Below, piece after piece: positions 25,845-34,491 of a DNA stretch of 64,000 bases. The stretch's first letter is position 1. Each line of letters opens with the position of its first letter. The translations under genes were made by a program, and so were the position numbers. The notes under the pieces are model-generated. The model worked only from the letters and a program-made list of their open reading frames with translations, did not search any database and had not been told where the DNA came from. The stretch spans positions 149,564 to 213,563 of the forward strand of contig CABHOY010000024.1 in the NCBI GenBank assembly GCA_902168105.1. Direction: 5' to 3'. This DNA comes from an uncultured Flavihumibacter sp. Lineage in GTDB: Bacteria > Bacteroidota > Bacteroidia > Chitinophagales > Chitinophagaceae.

Positions 25845-26942
25845 ATGAAAATTACTTCCTCGCTATTAACCCTAGCGCTTGCACTCTCATTTTGCTTTTT
25901 TGCCTGTAAGAAAAACGACGTTTCTCAACCCGCAACACCTAAAGACAAACAGGAACGTATTGACGGAAAGTATCTCGCTAAGATTGCGAAGCTTGGCCTT
26001 GATACTTCTGATGTTAAGCTGTATGATTCGATTTTCGTCGTGGAAGGCGATATCGCACTGGCAAAGAAATTCTTAGACACTTTCTCTGCTCCTGTTGTAA
26101 GCCCCAACGACCGTCATGCCTACACTGACCAGTTATTATCCTTTAATAACATCAGGATATATCTGACGGAATCATGGTGGGCGAATTCTACCTATTATTC
26201 TGCTCTGGGCAGAGCTTTGAATGAATGGAACCAGGCCGGTTCTAACCTGAACTTCCATATTCTGTTTCAAACCGATCAGGGATATGACTGGGACCTGATC
26301 TTTACCACGCTGCCTTCAGGCGTACTGGCAATGGCTGATTTTCCCGGGTTGCCGAATATGAACGGTGTAGCAGGTTACAATATTCTTGTAAACCAGAACT
26401 ATATTAATTCATTGCATCTCTCTACTTATCAGATCAGCTGGATATTGACACATGAAATAGGACATATGGTGGGATTACGTCACAGCGACTGGGATATCTA
26501 TGGTGAACCCAATAGCGAGAATGGTTATTATTTCGGGGCAAACTACTTTTCCAACATTACAGTAGAAGATCCGAATTCCGTGATGAGAAAATTCTTCTCA
26601 CTCAGCAATGACGGTAGTGCGTTGTTCAGTTCTTATGACAGGTTAGCGATAAATACCCTCTATCCGCTTTTCTCCTGTAATCTGCAGCCTTATATCAATC
26701 GTGCGTCTGTTGTTTCTTCAGGTTCGGCTTCCGGCACATTGTATCCGTCTTACAGAGGGCCTGTTAACTTTGTAGAATGGCAGATCGTAAATAACTCAAC
26801 CGGATATAATTATAGCTGGAGTGATTCAGACATAGAGTTCCAGGTACCTAGCCTGACACCTGGTACTTACATTTTCAGGAACAGGATCACTACCCCCACC
26901 TGTGTAAGCAATTGGGCACAAAAGACGATCACTATTAACTAA
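25845..26942 (+). CDS. M57-type (dual-action HEIGH) metallopeptidase lipoprotein, paralogue
   Basis: This 365-residue lipoprotein (MKITSSLLTLALALSFCFFAC) is a divergent tandem copy of the gene before it. It keeps the zinc motif H203-E-I-G-H207-M-V-G-L-R-H213 and the N-terminal pattern IAKLGLDTSDVKLYDSIFVVEGDIALAKKF, but its sequence between and after these differs, so the duplication is old. The C-terminal 80 residues look like a fibronectin or PKD-like beta domain. It ends in a hairpin shared with the convergent ppsA. Function is unknown beyond secreted, surface-anchored proteolysis. Confidence 0.85.
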   Translation: MKITSSLLTLALALSFCFFACKKNDVSQPATPKDKQERIDGKYLAKIAKLGLDTSDVKLYDSIFVVEGDIALAKKFLDTFSAPVVSPNDRHAYTDQLLSFNNIRIYLTESWWANSTYYSALGRALNEWNQAGSNLNFHILFQTDQGYDWDLIFTTLPSGVLAMADFPGLPNMNGVAGYNILVNQNYINSLHLSTYQISWILTHEIGHMVGLRHSDWDIYGEPNSENGYYFGANYFSNITVEDPNSVMRKFFSLSNDGSALFSSYDRLAINTLYPLFSCNLQPYINRASVVSSGSASGTLYPSYRGPVNFVEWQIVNNSTGYNYSWSDSDIEFQVPSLTPGTYIFRNRITTPTCVSNWAQKTITIN

Positions 26943-26963
26943 ATACGTAGGAAATAGCGCAGT

Positions 26964-26995
26964 AACAGCGGACGCCAATCGTGGGGCCCGCTGTT
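26964..26995. terminator. Shared terminator of convergent peptidase and ppsA genes
   Basis: An 8-bp stem AACAGCGG / CCGCTGTT with a 16-base loop lies between convergent genes, 22 bases after one stop and 13 after the other. The U-run is poor on both strands. Confidence 0.6.
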
Positions 26996-27007
26996 CTGCT
27001 ATATAGA

Positions 27008-29443
27008 CTATATGTAAGGGACCTGTTCTTTTTCTTTTATTTCCTCTGCTTCATGAATGGCTTTCACTGTTTTGGTCAGCGCATCGGGCGTAACTGAAAT
27101 ACTGTCGATGCCCTGTTCCACCAGGAACTTCGTGAAATCCGGGAAGTCAGATGGCCCCTGACCACAGATACCCACTTTGACATGTTGTTTTTTTGCTGCT
27201 GTGATCAGCATGCTGATCATCCTTAATACGGCCGGATTACGTTCATTGTACAATCCCGCGATCAGTGAAGAATCACGGTCCAGGCCCAGTGTTAATTGCG
27301 TAAGGTCATTGGAACCGATGGAGAAGCCATCTATGTGTGCGGCAAATTCTTCCGCCATCATGATGTTAGACGGTATTTCTGCCATGAGATATACTTCCAG
27401 CCCATTGCGGCCCCTCTCAATACCAAACTGTTTCATCGTGTCCAGTACCAACAGCAGTTCATCAACTGTTCTGCAGAAGGGGATCATTACTACCACATTC
27501 TTAAGGCCCATCTCTTCACGTACTTTTTTAATAGCCTTACACTCAAGCGCAAAAGCGGCCTTGTATTTCTCCGAGTAGTAGCGTGATGCGCCACGCCAGC
27601 CGATCATCGGGTTCTCTTCAGCAGGCTCGAAATATTTCCCACCTAAGAGATTATAATATTCATTGCTTTTGAAATCAGAGAATCTTACGATGACTTTACC
27701 CGGATGGAAAGCTGCTGCGATCTTTGCAATGCCATAAGAGAGCTTTTGTACGAAGTAGGATTCTTCATCGTCGTACCCCCTTATCAGTTGCATGATGTCG
27801 GCCGTCAATGCTGCATCGTTCAATGAACGGTGGTGCAGTAATGCAAGCGGATGAACCTTTATGTAGTTATTGATGATGAATTCTTCCCTGGCCAGTCCCA
27901 CACCTTTATTAGGCAGGTGTGAGAACTGGAAAGCCATCGCTGGCGATGCCACGTTAAGCATCAGTGCAGTTTTGATCTCTGGCAGTTCCCGCAGGTCGAG
28001 AGAGGTTTCTTTGAAAGGTATTAATCCTTCGTAAATAATGCCTTCATCACCTTCGGCACAACTGACGGTAATATCCTGCCCGGTTGATAACAGTTCTGTT
28101 GCATTGCCACAACCCACAATGGCCGGGATCCCCATTTCTCTTGCTACGATGGCCGCATGACAGGTCCTGCCGCCCTTATTGGTAACGATAGCCGCAGCCA
28201 TTTTCATGATAGGTTCCCAGTCGGGATCTGTCATATCAGTTACCAGTACGTCGCCGGCTTTGAATTCGGTTCCTTCTGTGACACGTTTATCGAGCGAGAA
28301 CAATATATTCACTTTCCCTGACGCGATCTTGTCTCCCACTGCAATTCCTTTCAGCAGCGGACTGCCGGTGCTTTCTATCGCATAGGAAGTGATAGTATGA
28401 TGCTCTTTCCGGGAATGAATAGTTTCAGGACGGGCCTGCACGATGAACAGTTCATTGTTCAGCCCATCCAGCGCCCACTCAATGTCCATCGGGCACCATT
28501 TATTTTTTAACTGTGAATAGTAATCTTCTATCCTGCATACCCATTCAGCCAGTTGCAGGATCTGTTTGTCTTTCAGACAGAACCGTTGCTGGTTGCTTCT
28601 TTCAACAGGGATCACTTTAGTACGCTGGTCATTACTTTCCCCATAGATCATCATTTTATCTTTGAGGCCTAAACGCTTTTCAATGATCGGCGCGTGCTTA
28701 CCGTCCAGCGCAGGTTTGAATACGATGAACTCATCCGGTGATACAGCTCCCTGCACCACCATTTCTCCCAGACCGAAGGATCCGTTGATCACTACGACAT
28801 CCTTGAAGCCCGATTCAGTATCCAGGGAAAAGGCTACCCCTGCAGCGCCCAGGTCAGAACGCACCATCTTCTGCACACAAACGGAAAGCCCGATAGTGAA
28901 ATGATCATATCCAAAGTTCTCACGATAACTGATGGCTCTGTCTGTAAACAGAGATGCAAAACAATTACGTACTGCATCTATAAGCGCGGCCGGACCTCTT
29001 ACGTTAAGATAAGTTTCCTGCTGGCCGGCAAATGAGGCGTCTGGTAAGTCTTCAGCAGTGGCGGAAGATCGTACGGCCACGTCAGTGATGTCCTGACCAT
29101 ACTCCCTTGACAGGTCCATGTAGGCGCTGATGATCTTTGCGCTCAGCTCATGCGGGAATTTGGTATTGCTGATAGCCTGCCTGATCCGCTGGCCCGCCCG
29201 GCGTAATGTAACCAGTGAATTGAAATCGATTCCTTCGATCTGTTCACGGATATAATCTTCCAGGCCACTCTGACGTAAGAACTGATAATAAGCAGTTGTA
29301 GTAATTGCAAAACCGGAGGGAATATTAATGCCTGCTTTGGAGAGGTTGGCGATCATTTCTCCCAGCGAGGCACACTTCCCGCCAACGATAGGGATATCCT
29401 CCAGGCCTAACGCCTGAAGAGGAATTACAATTCTTGTTTCCAT
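27008..29443 (-). CDS. ppsA: Phosphoenolpyruvate synthase
   Basis: PpsA makes phosphoenolpyruvate from pyruvate and ATP (releasing AMP and phosphate) for gluconeogenesis. The 811-residue length is standard. The N-terminal ATP-grasp domain includes GGKCASLGEMI and SFAGQQETYLNV. The swivelling phosphohistidine domain has GGRTCHAAIVAREMGIPAIVGCG with catalytic His429, and the C-terminal PEP-binding barrel has SIGSNDLTQLTLGLDRD and ICGQGPSD. It is divergent from an Lrp-type regulator, with a 178-base control region containing a palindrome near the ppsA -35 area, so control by that regulator is plausible. No PpsR kinase is nearby. Confidence 0.95.
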   Translation of the reverse strand: METRIVIPLQALGLEDIPIVGGKCASLGEMIANLSKAGINIPSGFAITTTAYYQFLRQSGLEDYIREQIEGIDFNSLVTLRRAGQRIRQAISNTKFPHELSAKIISAYMDLSREYGQDITDVAVRSSATAEDLPDASFAGQQETYLNVRGPAALIDAVRNCFASLFTDRAISYRENFGYDHFTIGLSVCVQKMVRSDLGAAGVAFSLDTESGFKDVVVINGSFGLGEMVVQGAVSPDEFIVFKPALDGKHAPIIEKRLGLKDKMMIYGESNDQRTKVIPVERSNQQRFCLKDKQILQLAEWVCRIEDYYSQLKNKWCPMDIEWALDGLNNELFIVQARPETIHSRKEHHTITSYAIESTGSPLLKGIAVGDKIASGKVNILFSLDKRVTEGTEFKAGDVLVTDMTDPDWEPIMKMAAAIVTNKGGRTCHAAIVAREMGIPAIVGCGNATELLSTGQDITVSCAEGDEGIIYEGLIPFKETSLDLRELPEIKTALMLNVASPAMAFQFSHLPNKGVGLAREEFIINNYIKVHPLALLHHRSLNDAALTADIMQLIRGYDDEESYFVQKLSYGIAKIAAAFHPGKVIVRFSDFKSNEYYNLLGGKYFEPAEENPMIGWRGASRYYSEKYKAAFALECKAIKKVREEMGLKNVVVMIPFCRTVDELLLVLDTMKQFGIERGRNGLEVYLMAEIPSNIMMAEEFAAHIDGFSIGSNDLTQLTLGLDRDSSLIAGLYNERNPAVLRMISMLITAAKKQHVKVGICGQGPSDFPDFTKFLVEQGIDSISVTPDALTKTVKAIHEAEEIKEKEQVPYI

Positions 29444-29538
29444 TAATGAGATGAATTTTGGTGTATGATAGTTGGCGCGTCAGGATAAAGGTCATGATTA
29501 TTGTAAACAGAAATACAGTTGCTGGCTAAAGCCGAAAA

Positions 29539-29569
29539 CAAAACTATAAAAGCCTGTAAATCATGATTT
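29539..29569 (-). promoter_or_regulatory. ppsA promoter with palindromic operator
   Basis: A perfect -7 element TAGTTTTG lies at 29546-29539 on the minus strand, about 95 bases before the ppsA ATG. No TTTG is seen at -33; instead a perfect 12-bp palindrome AAATCATGATTT (29558-29569) lies 11-22 bases upstream. This is a natural place for an activator or repressor such as the adjacent Lrp protein. Confidence 0.5.
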
Positions 29570-29578
29570 TTTTTCTAA

Positions 29579-29618
29579 GGGAGTATCTTTATTCTACGTA
29601 ATTTTAGTAAAATATTCC
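29579..29618. promoter_or_regulatory. Candidate Lrp autoregulatory operator
   Basis: A perfect palindrome ATTTTA-G-TAAAAT (29601-29613) sits directly before the lrp-like ATG, inside a wider imperfect inverted repeat with arms GGGAGTAT (29579) and ATATTCCC (about 29611). AT-rich dyads of this size are typical of Lrp/AsnC binding. Assignment is by position. Confidence 0.45.
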
Positions 29619-29621
29619 CCA

Positions 29622-30143
29622 ATGCATTTCACGTTAGACGAAACCGACCTGCACATACTGGACCTGTTACAGGAAGACGCACGTCTCACCAATAAAGAAA
29701 TAGCTGCCAGACTGGGAAAATCAGTAACCTCCATTTTCGAAAGAATAAAGCGCCTCGAGTGCGAAGGATATATAAAGGGATATGTAGCTATCCTGGACAG
29801 GAAAAGGATGGGCAAACATGTAACCGCCTTCGCTAATATTACACTAAAGGAACACGGCCATGATATCTTTCTGCTTTTCGAAGCGAAAGTGAAAGCTTTC
29901 CCGGAAGTAATGGAATGTTATAAGATCAACGGGCCTTACGATTATCTGCTGAAAGTACTGGTGGCCGACCTGGAAGAATACGAAATGTTCATCACCAACA
30001 AACTGTCCAGACTGGATGCCGTTAACAGGATCAATAGCCTGTTTGTAATAGCAGAGCCCAAACACGAAACTGCCCTGTCGCTGAGTACAGGGCAGATCAT
30101 CAAAACAACTAAGCCAGGTAAAAAAGATGAAGGGCTTACTTAG
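29622..30143 (+). CDS. Lrp/AsnC family transcriptional regulator
   Basis: This 173-residue regulator has an N-terminal winged helix (LDETDLHILDLLQEDARLTNKEIAARLGKSVTSIFERIKRLE, about residues 4-48) and a C-terminal RAM ligand domain (about 65-150, with FPEVMECYKINGPYDYLLKVLVADLEEYEMF). Such proteins form dimers to octamers and sense amino acids. It is divergent from ppsA and has a dyad at its own start, so it probably controls both. The C-terminal tail of about 20 residues is Lys-rich and longer than usual. Its stop overlaps the convergent lipoprotein gene by 4 bases. Confidence 0.92.
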   Translation: MHFTLDETDLHILDLLQEDARLTNKEIAARLGKSVTSIFERIKRLECEGYIKGYVAILDRKRMGKHVTAFANITLKEHGHDIFLLFEAKVKAFPEVMECYKINGPYDYLLKVLVADLEEYEMFITNKLSRLDAVNRINSLFVIAEPKHETALSLSTGQIIKTTKPGKKDEGLT

Positions 30144-30610
30144 TTGGTTTTATTATAAATGTGGCTGATGTAATCTGTACCGTACCAGTAATTCCACTGG
30201 TCCATGCGGAAAACACCATCATCCTGTACGTCCAGTCTCAATTCTATGTTCACATCGCCTAGTGTATAAAGCGTCAGTTTTACACCCAGGAACACATCCT
30301 CACTCATCAGTGCTTGCAGGGTATAAGTACCGCTTACCTCAAGGGGAGATCTCTTCATTGTGTATTTGCCATCTTTAGTAAAAGTATAGGTCGTGGCATC
30401 ATTATCAGGGACCGGTATCCATTCAGAATCTGGTGATAGCAGGCGTTTACTCATCTTCCAGGTGCCACTGAGATCGAATTGTTTTCCGGAAAACAATTTG
30501 ACATATGAATCATTGTCTGCACTGATCTCTTCTTTGTTATCGTCTTTGGAACATGCTACAGTCAATGATATAACGCAGAACAGTAGCAGGGATTTAAAAA
30601 TGGGTTTCAT
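30140..30610 (-). CDS. Small lipocalin-like lipoprotein
   Basis: This 156-residue lipoprotein (signal MKPIFKSLLLFCVISLTVAC, Cys20) has a beta-rich body starting FDLSGTWKMSKRLL. The order is a GTW strand, a TYTFTKDGKYTM strand and a VSGTYTLQ strand, as in the lipocalin-like/META-like small lipoproteins of Bacteroidota. A related gene at 34587-34994 has the same order of motifs (VTGSWQLSQQL, YYVFGANGQFVF, LSGTYKV). The pair flanks the large TonB receptor gene on both sides and both face the opposite strand. Ligand and function are unknown. The start lies about 60 bases from a Pho-box-like array that points the other way. Confidence 0.75.
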   Translation of the reverse strand: MKPIFKSLLLFCVISLTVACSKDDNKEEISADNDSYVKLFSGKQFDLSGTWKMSKRLLSPDSEWIPVPDNDATTYTFTKDGKYTMKRSPLEVSGTYTLQALMSEDVFLGVKLTLYTLGDVNIELRLDVQDDGVFRMDQWNYWYGTDYISHIYNKTN

Positions 30611-30671
30611 GTATATAAGGGATTTATGGTGTAACAGTAAAATCGGATGAAAGTTACCCCCTAAAAAAAAC

Positions 30672-30738
30672 TTAACATACTTAATTGCTAAAGTTAATAT
30701 TAGGGTAACACTCCCTTAACACACGATTTTTATTTTTG
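30672..30738 (+). promoter_or_regulatory. Pho-box-like promoter D (distal promoter of the Oar-like receptor)
   Basis: Half-sites TTAATA 30694, GTAACA 30705 and TTAACA 30716 have an exact 11-bp period, and another TTAACA at 30672 is in phase two turns upstream. A perfect TATTTTTG (30731-30738) begins 15 bp after the last half-site. It faces the receptor gene at 31033, about 290 bases away. The stretch 30745-30950 contains only tiny ORFs and one 9-bp hairpin (30912-30934) without a U-run, so it is a long leader or a separate short RNA. Confidence 0.7.
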
Positions 30739-30958
30739 AAACAATGCAGTCAGATTAGAACCTATAACTATATGACCTTATTTGCAACTGCATCCTGATA
30801 AGCTTGTATGAATAATTGAGTACAACTTTTTCTATCATGCTCTCCTGTATCTATGCCTGGGAATGAGAAGAAAATAGACAAGCCCAACAGAAAAAATTGC
30901 TCACATAGTTCAATGGCTTAATTCATAAGTCATTGAATACGATACGTGCGCCCCTGTG

Positions 30959-31014
30959 TTAACATTAATTTAATATTGTGTTAACATAGACGTAACGTAG
31001 CAGGGATACGTTTG
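30959..31014 (+). promoter_or_regulatory. Pho-box-like promoter E (proximal promoter of the Oar-like receptor)
   Basis: TTAACA 30959, TTAATA 30970, TTAACA 30981 and GTAACG 30992 repeat every 11 bp; the ten-base word GTGTTAACAT occurs twice, 22 bp apart. A perfect TACGTTTG (31007-31014) starts 15 bp after the last half-site. The GTG start of the receptor is 19 bases downstream, leaving a very short leader. Confidence 0.78.
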
Positions 31015-31032
31015 CGTCAAAATTGAAAAGAC

Positions 31033-34000
31033 GTGAATAAGCAATTCTATTCATTATTGTTATTAGTAGGGATCCTTGTACTGTCTGTAGCCGGCTTAAG
31101 AGCACAGATCACTACTTCCCAGATCTCCGGGAAGGTAGTCAGCAGTAAAGGCGAGGCGTTGCCAGGTGTAACAGTACTGGCCGTGAATACATCAACCGGT
31201 ACGCGTTACGGTGCACAAACAAACGCAGATGGCCGTTACCTGATCAACAACGTAAATCCAGGTGGCCCTTATGTTATTACAGTTTCCTTCATTGGTTATA
31301 AAAAAGAAGAAAGGCCTGACATCAACCTGTCTTTGGGTAGCAGTACTTTCAACTTCCAACTGACTGACGCTTCTACCGCCCTGAGCGAAGTGGTGGTAAA
31401 AGGTAATTCTACCGGCAAACCTGGTGGCTTCAAAATAGGTCAGAGCCAGCTTAAAACCCTTCCTTCTATCAACCGTAGCTTCCAGGATTTTACCCGTGCT
31501 ACTCCGCAGAGTAACAACAACTCTTTCCTGGGTACTAACTACCGTTATAATAACGTAACACTGGATGGTGCCATCAACAATGATGCGATCGGCTTCAGCC
31601 CTTCTCTCGGCGGACAAAGCAACAGTTCCGGCCAGCCTGGTAGCAGCACCCGCTCTAACCCGGTATCACTGGATGCGATCCAGGATATCCAGGTGTACCT
31701 GGCTCCTTACGATGTGAAGATCGGTAACTTCCTGGGTGGTAGTATCAACGCGGTAACCCGTAGCGGTACTAACGAGTTCCATGGTTCCGTATACGGTTTT
31801 GGCCGTAATGCAAGCCTGATCGGTAAGAACAATGCCGGTGACGGTTCCAAACTGCCTTCCGATTTCCATGACTACCAGACAGGTGTAAGATTAGGTTTCC
31901 CTATCATTAAGGATAAATTATTCTTCTTCACAAACGAAGAAATAGCACGTCGCCGTGATCCGGTTATCCTGGGTGCAGGTTCTGCAGATATGCCGCTGAT
32001 CACCAGAGACGAAGCAGAACAGATCCGTCAGCATATGCTGGACCTGGATGTAACCAAATCTGGTAAATACGATCCGGGAACTTATGATAATACTTCCATC
32101 TACTCTAAATCCAATAAGTTCTTCAATCGTGTGGACTGGAACATCAATGATAAACACCAGTTGTCCGTACGTAACAATACGATCACGTCAGAGGCAACTA
32201 ACCTGGAGCGTGATCAGCAGAACTTCCGTTTCGGTGGTATCGACTACAAACAGGTAAACAACCAGTCTTCTACGGTTGCGGAACTGAAAAGCCGTTTCAA
32301 TAATACTGTTTCCAACAGTTTGATCATCGGTTACTCCAATATCCACGATTATCGTGAACCAACTTCTGATCCTTCCCTGGCACAGATCCAGATCCAGTCA
32401 AGAGGTGGTACTATCTTCCTGGGTACAGACCGTGAGGCTTCTATCTTTGATATGAAACAGAAGACCTTTGAATTCACTGACAACGTGAACATCTTCAAAG
32501 GCAAACACAATATCACTATCGGTACGCACAATGAGCTGTACAACATCACTTATGGTTTTGTGAACTCCTGGAATGGCCGTGTAGACTATAACAGTATTGC
32601 CGATTTTCTGGCAGATGCTCCTAGCCGTGTACGTGCTAACTTTAACTATACCGACAATTCCCGTGATTACATCATGGCGAATCCTCCGGCGAAGTTTAAG
32701 ATCGGTATGTACAGCGTGTACGCGCAGGATGAGATCCACCTGACTGACCGTTTCACATTAACTCCGGGTATCCGTTTCGATTATACCAGCCTGCCTGACA
32801 GACAGGACCTGAGTGATAAGACGACAAACGCTCCGGTAGATCCTAACTTCGGTACCACTTATAGTTACACACTGCCAAAAGACATCAACAATAAATATCT
32901 GAACAACATCCAGATCTCCCCACGTCTGGGCTTTAACTACGACATCAAAGGCGATCAGAGCCTGGTACTGCGTGGAGGAACTGGTCTGTTCACCGGCCGT
33001 ATTCCATTCGCATGGTTAGGTTATGCTTATTATAACAATGGTACGAGCTATGGTGCATACGACAAACGTTTCCCTGCAGGTACAGCACCAGCTCCGGGAA
33101 CTAATCCAATTGCAGTATCCAACCAGGGCGCTGCCCAGTTTGTAGCTGGACAGGGTGTTGATGTGCATGATAAAACCGGTGCTACACAGGTTGACCTGAT
33201 CGACAATGATTTCAAAATGCCACAGATGTGGAGAAGCAGCCTGGCGCTGGACTACTCTACAGATAACAGGTGGAGGTTCACAGTAGAAGGTATCTATACC
33301 AAGACTATCTATGATCTGAAATTCCAGCAGATCAACCTGGTGGATAATCCTACTTACAATATCTACGATACAAAGAAAGAGCAGCCTATCTACAGCGGAA
33401 CAAAGATCAACTCTAAATTCACCAACGCTTACCTGCTGTCTAACACACACAAAGGTTACCGTTATGCTGTAACCGGTCAGTTGAGCAAAGCATTTGATTT
33501 CGGTCTGAACTTCAGTGCAGCGTATACCTATGGTCAGTCTAAAGACATTACCAACGGTATCCGTAACTCAATGGAGTCTAACTGGCAGCTGAACCAGGCG
33601 CTGAATCCTAACGATCCGCAGCTGGGTTACTCAAACTTCGACATCCGTCACCGTATCGTAACTACTGCTAACTATAGACTGGATTGGGGACACAAAGGAC
33701 GTCTGATTTCTAACTTCTCCCTCTTCTTCAATACATCTTCTGGTTTACCTTTCTCTTATGGTTTCGTAAATGCTACCATTCAGGGTACACCACAGCAGGT
33801 TAGCTTAGCATATATCCCGAAAGATCAGGCGGAAGCACGTCAGTTCTTCACTGCTGAAAACCAGGCGATGGCTGACGCGTTCTTCTCTTATGTAGAAGGT
33901 GATAAATACCTGAGCAGCCGTAAAGGTCAGTTCACAGAACGTAACGGTGGCCGTACTCCATGGAATACACAGGCTGATTTCCGTTTCACACAGGATTTCA

Positions 34001-34266
34001 ATTTCAAGGCAGGTAAGAGTATTCATACCCTGACCCTGACTTATGATATCATCAACCTGACCAACTTGTTGAATAAAGATTGGGGTATACAGTACTTCTC
34101 TCCAAATACATTCAACTCTACCGCCAGCGTAGGTCTGAAGAGTGCAACCGCAGGTTCTCCTACTGCATATCCGACATATACCTGGTCTAATCCTGGTACT
34201 CCTTACTCCAGAGATTTCTTTGGTAGCAGACACCAGATGCAGTTGGGCTTGAGATATAGCTTCTAA
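31033..34266 (+). CDS. Large Oar-like TonB-dependent receptor
   Basis: This 1077-residue outer-membrane protein starts at a GTG and has a signal peptide (MNKQFYSLLLLVGILVLSVAGLRAQ). It continues with a carboxypeptidase-regulatory-like domain (about residues 28-112, QISGKVVSSKGEALPGVTV), a plug-like segment (about 130-245, with YRYNNVTLDGAINNDAIG and INAVTRSGTNEFHGSVYGFGR) and a long barrel ending in LGLRYSF with the C-terminal Phe of outer-membrane barrels. The layout resembles the Oar family of myxobacteria and many Bacteroidota receptors thought to export or import peptides. Two tandem 11-bp-repeat promoters precede it, so its induction should match that of the receptor at 19986. It is monocistronic, with a strong terminator. 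Substrate unknown. Confidence 0.9.
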   Translation: MNKQFYSLLLLVGILVLSVAGLRAQITTSQISGKVVSSKGEALPGVTVLAVNTSTGTRYGAQTNADGRYLINNVNPGGPYVITVSFIGYKKEERPDINLSLGSSTFNFQLTDASTALSEVVVKGNSTGKPGGFKIGQSQLKTLPSINRSFQDFTRATPQSNNNSFLGTNYRYNNVTLDGAINNDAIGFSPSLGGQSNSSGQPGSSTRSNPVSLDAIQDIQVYLAPYDVKIGNFLGGSINAVTRSGTNEFHGSVYGFGRNASLIGKNNAGDGSKLPSDFHDYQTGVRLGFPIIKDKLFFFTNEEIARRRDPVILGAGSADMPLITRDEAEQIRQHMLDLDVTKSGKYDPGTYDNTSIYSKSNKFFNRVDWNINDKHQLSVRNNTITSEATNLERDQQNFRFGGIDYKQVNNQSSTVAELKSRFNNTVSNSLIIGYSNIHDYREPTSDPSLAQIQIQSRGGTIFLGTDREASIFDMKQKTFEFTDNVNIFKGKHNITIGTHNELYNITYGFVNSWNGRVDYNSIADFLADAPSRVRANFNYTDNSRDYIMANPPAKFKIGMYSVYAQDEIHLTDRFTLTPGIRFDYTSLPDRQDLSDKTTNAPVDPNFGTTYSYTLPKDINNKYLNNIQISPRLGFNYDIKGDQSLVLRGGTGLFTGRIPFAWLGYAYYNNGTSYGAYDKRFPAGTAPAPGTNPIAVSNQGAAQFVAGQGVDVHDKTGATQVDLIDNDFKMPQMWRSSLALDYSTDNRWRFTVEGIYTKTIYDLKFQQINLVDNPTYNIYDTKKEQPIYSGTKINSKFTNAYLLSNTHKGYRYAVTGQLSKAFDFGLNFSAAYTYGQSKDITNGIRNSMESNWQLNQALNPNDPQLGYSNFDIRHRIVTTANYRLDWGHKGRLISNFSLFFNTSSGLPFSYGFVNATIQGTPQQVSLAYIPKDQAEARQFFTAENQAMADAFFSYVEGDKYLSSRKGQFTERNGGRTPWNTQADFRFTQDFNFKAGKSIHTLTLTYDIINLTNLLNKDWGIQYFSPNTFNSTASVGLKSATAGSPTAYPTYTWSNPGTPYSRDFFGSRHQMQLGLRYSF

Positions 34267-34294
34267 GTATAAATAACCGATCAATTATAGGTGA

Positions 34295-34326
34295 AAGCCC
34301 CCTGGTCTGACCAGGGGGCTTTTTTA
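34295..34326 (+). terminator. Intrinsic terminator of the Oar-like receptor gene
   Basis: A perfect 12-bp stem AAGCCCCCTGGT / ACCAGGGGGCTT has a 3-base loop and runs into six T, 29 bases past the stop. Confidence 0.95.
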
Positions 34327-34430
34327 TGATTAATTTATGTTATATAGATTCTTTATCGGTGGGTTTAGATAAAGGGGGAAAAGGCTTTCGGGTAATGTTC
34401 CATCCCCGATTAAAGTTGATCCTCTAATTG

Positions 34431-34486
34431 TTAATACGGTGATAATGTACCCGTAACACTGAAGTAACACCGGGTGGGTAACTTTA
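34431..34486 (+). promoter_or_regulatory. Pho-box-like promoter F (no ORF downstream)
   Basis: TTAATA 34431, ATAATG 34442, GTAACA 34453 and GTAACA 34464 are 11 bp apart, and TAACTTTA (34479-34486; one mismatch, final G to A) starts 15 bp after the last, the same geometry as at the neighbouring receptor genes. It lies after a strong terminator (34295-34326), so a transcript here needs its own promoter. It is followed not by a gene but by a second terminator at 34538. Confidence 0.65.
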
Positions 34487-34491
34487 TAATA

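Noticed and set aside
30853..30921. 22-codon ORF in the leader of the Oar-like receptor
   Set aside because: Too short, no start context, composition like random sequence.
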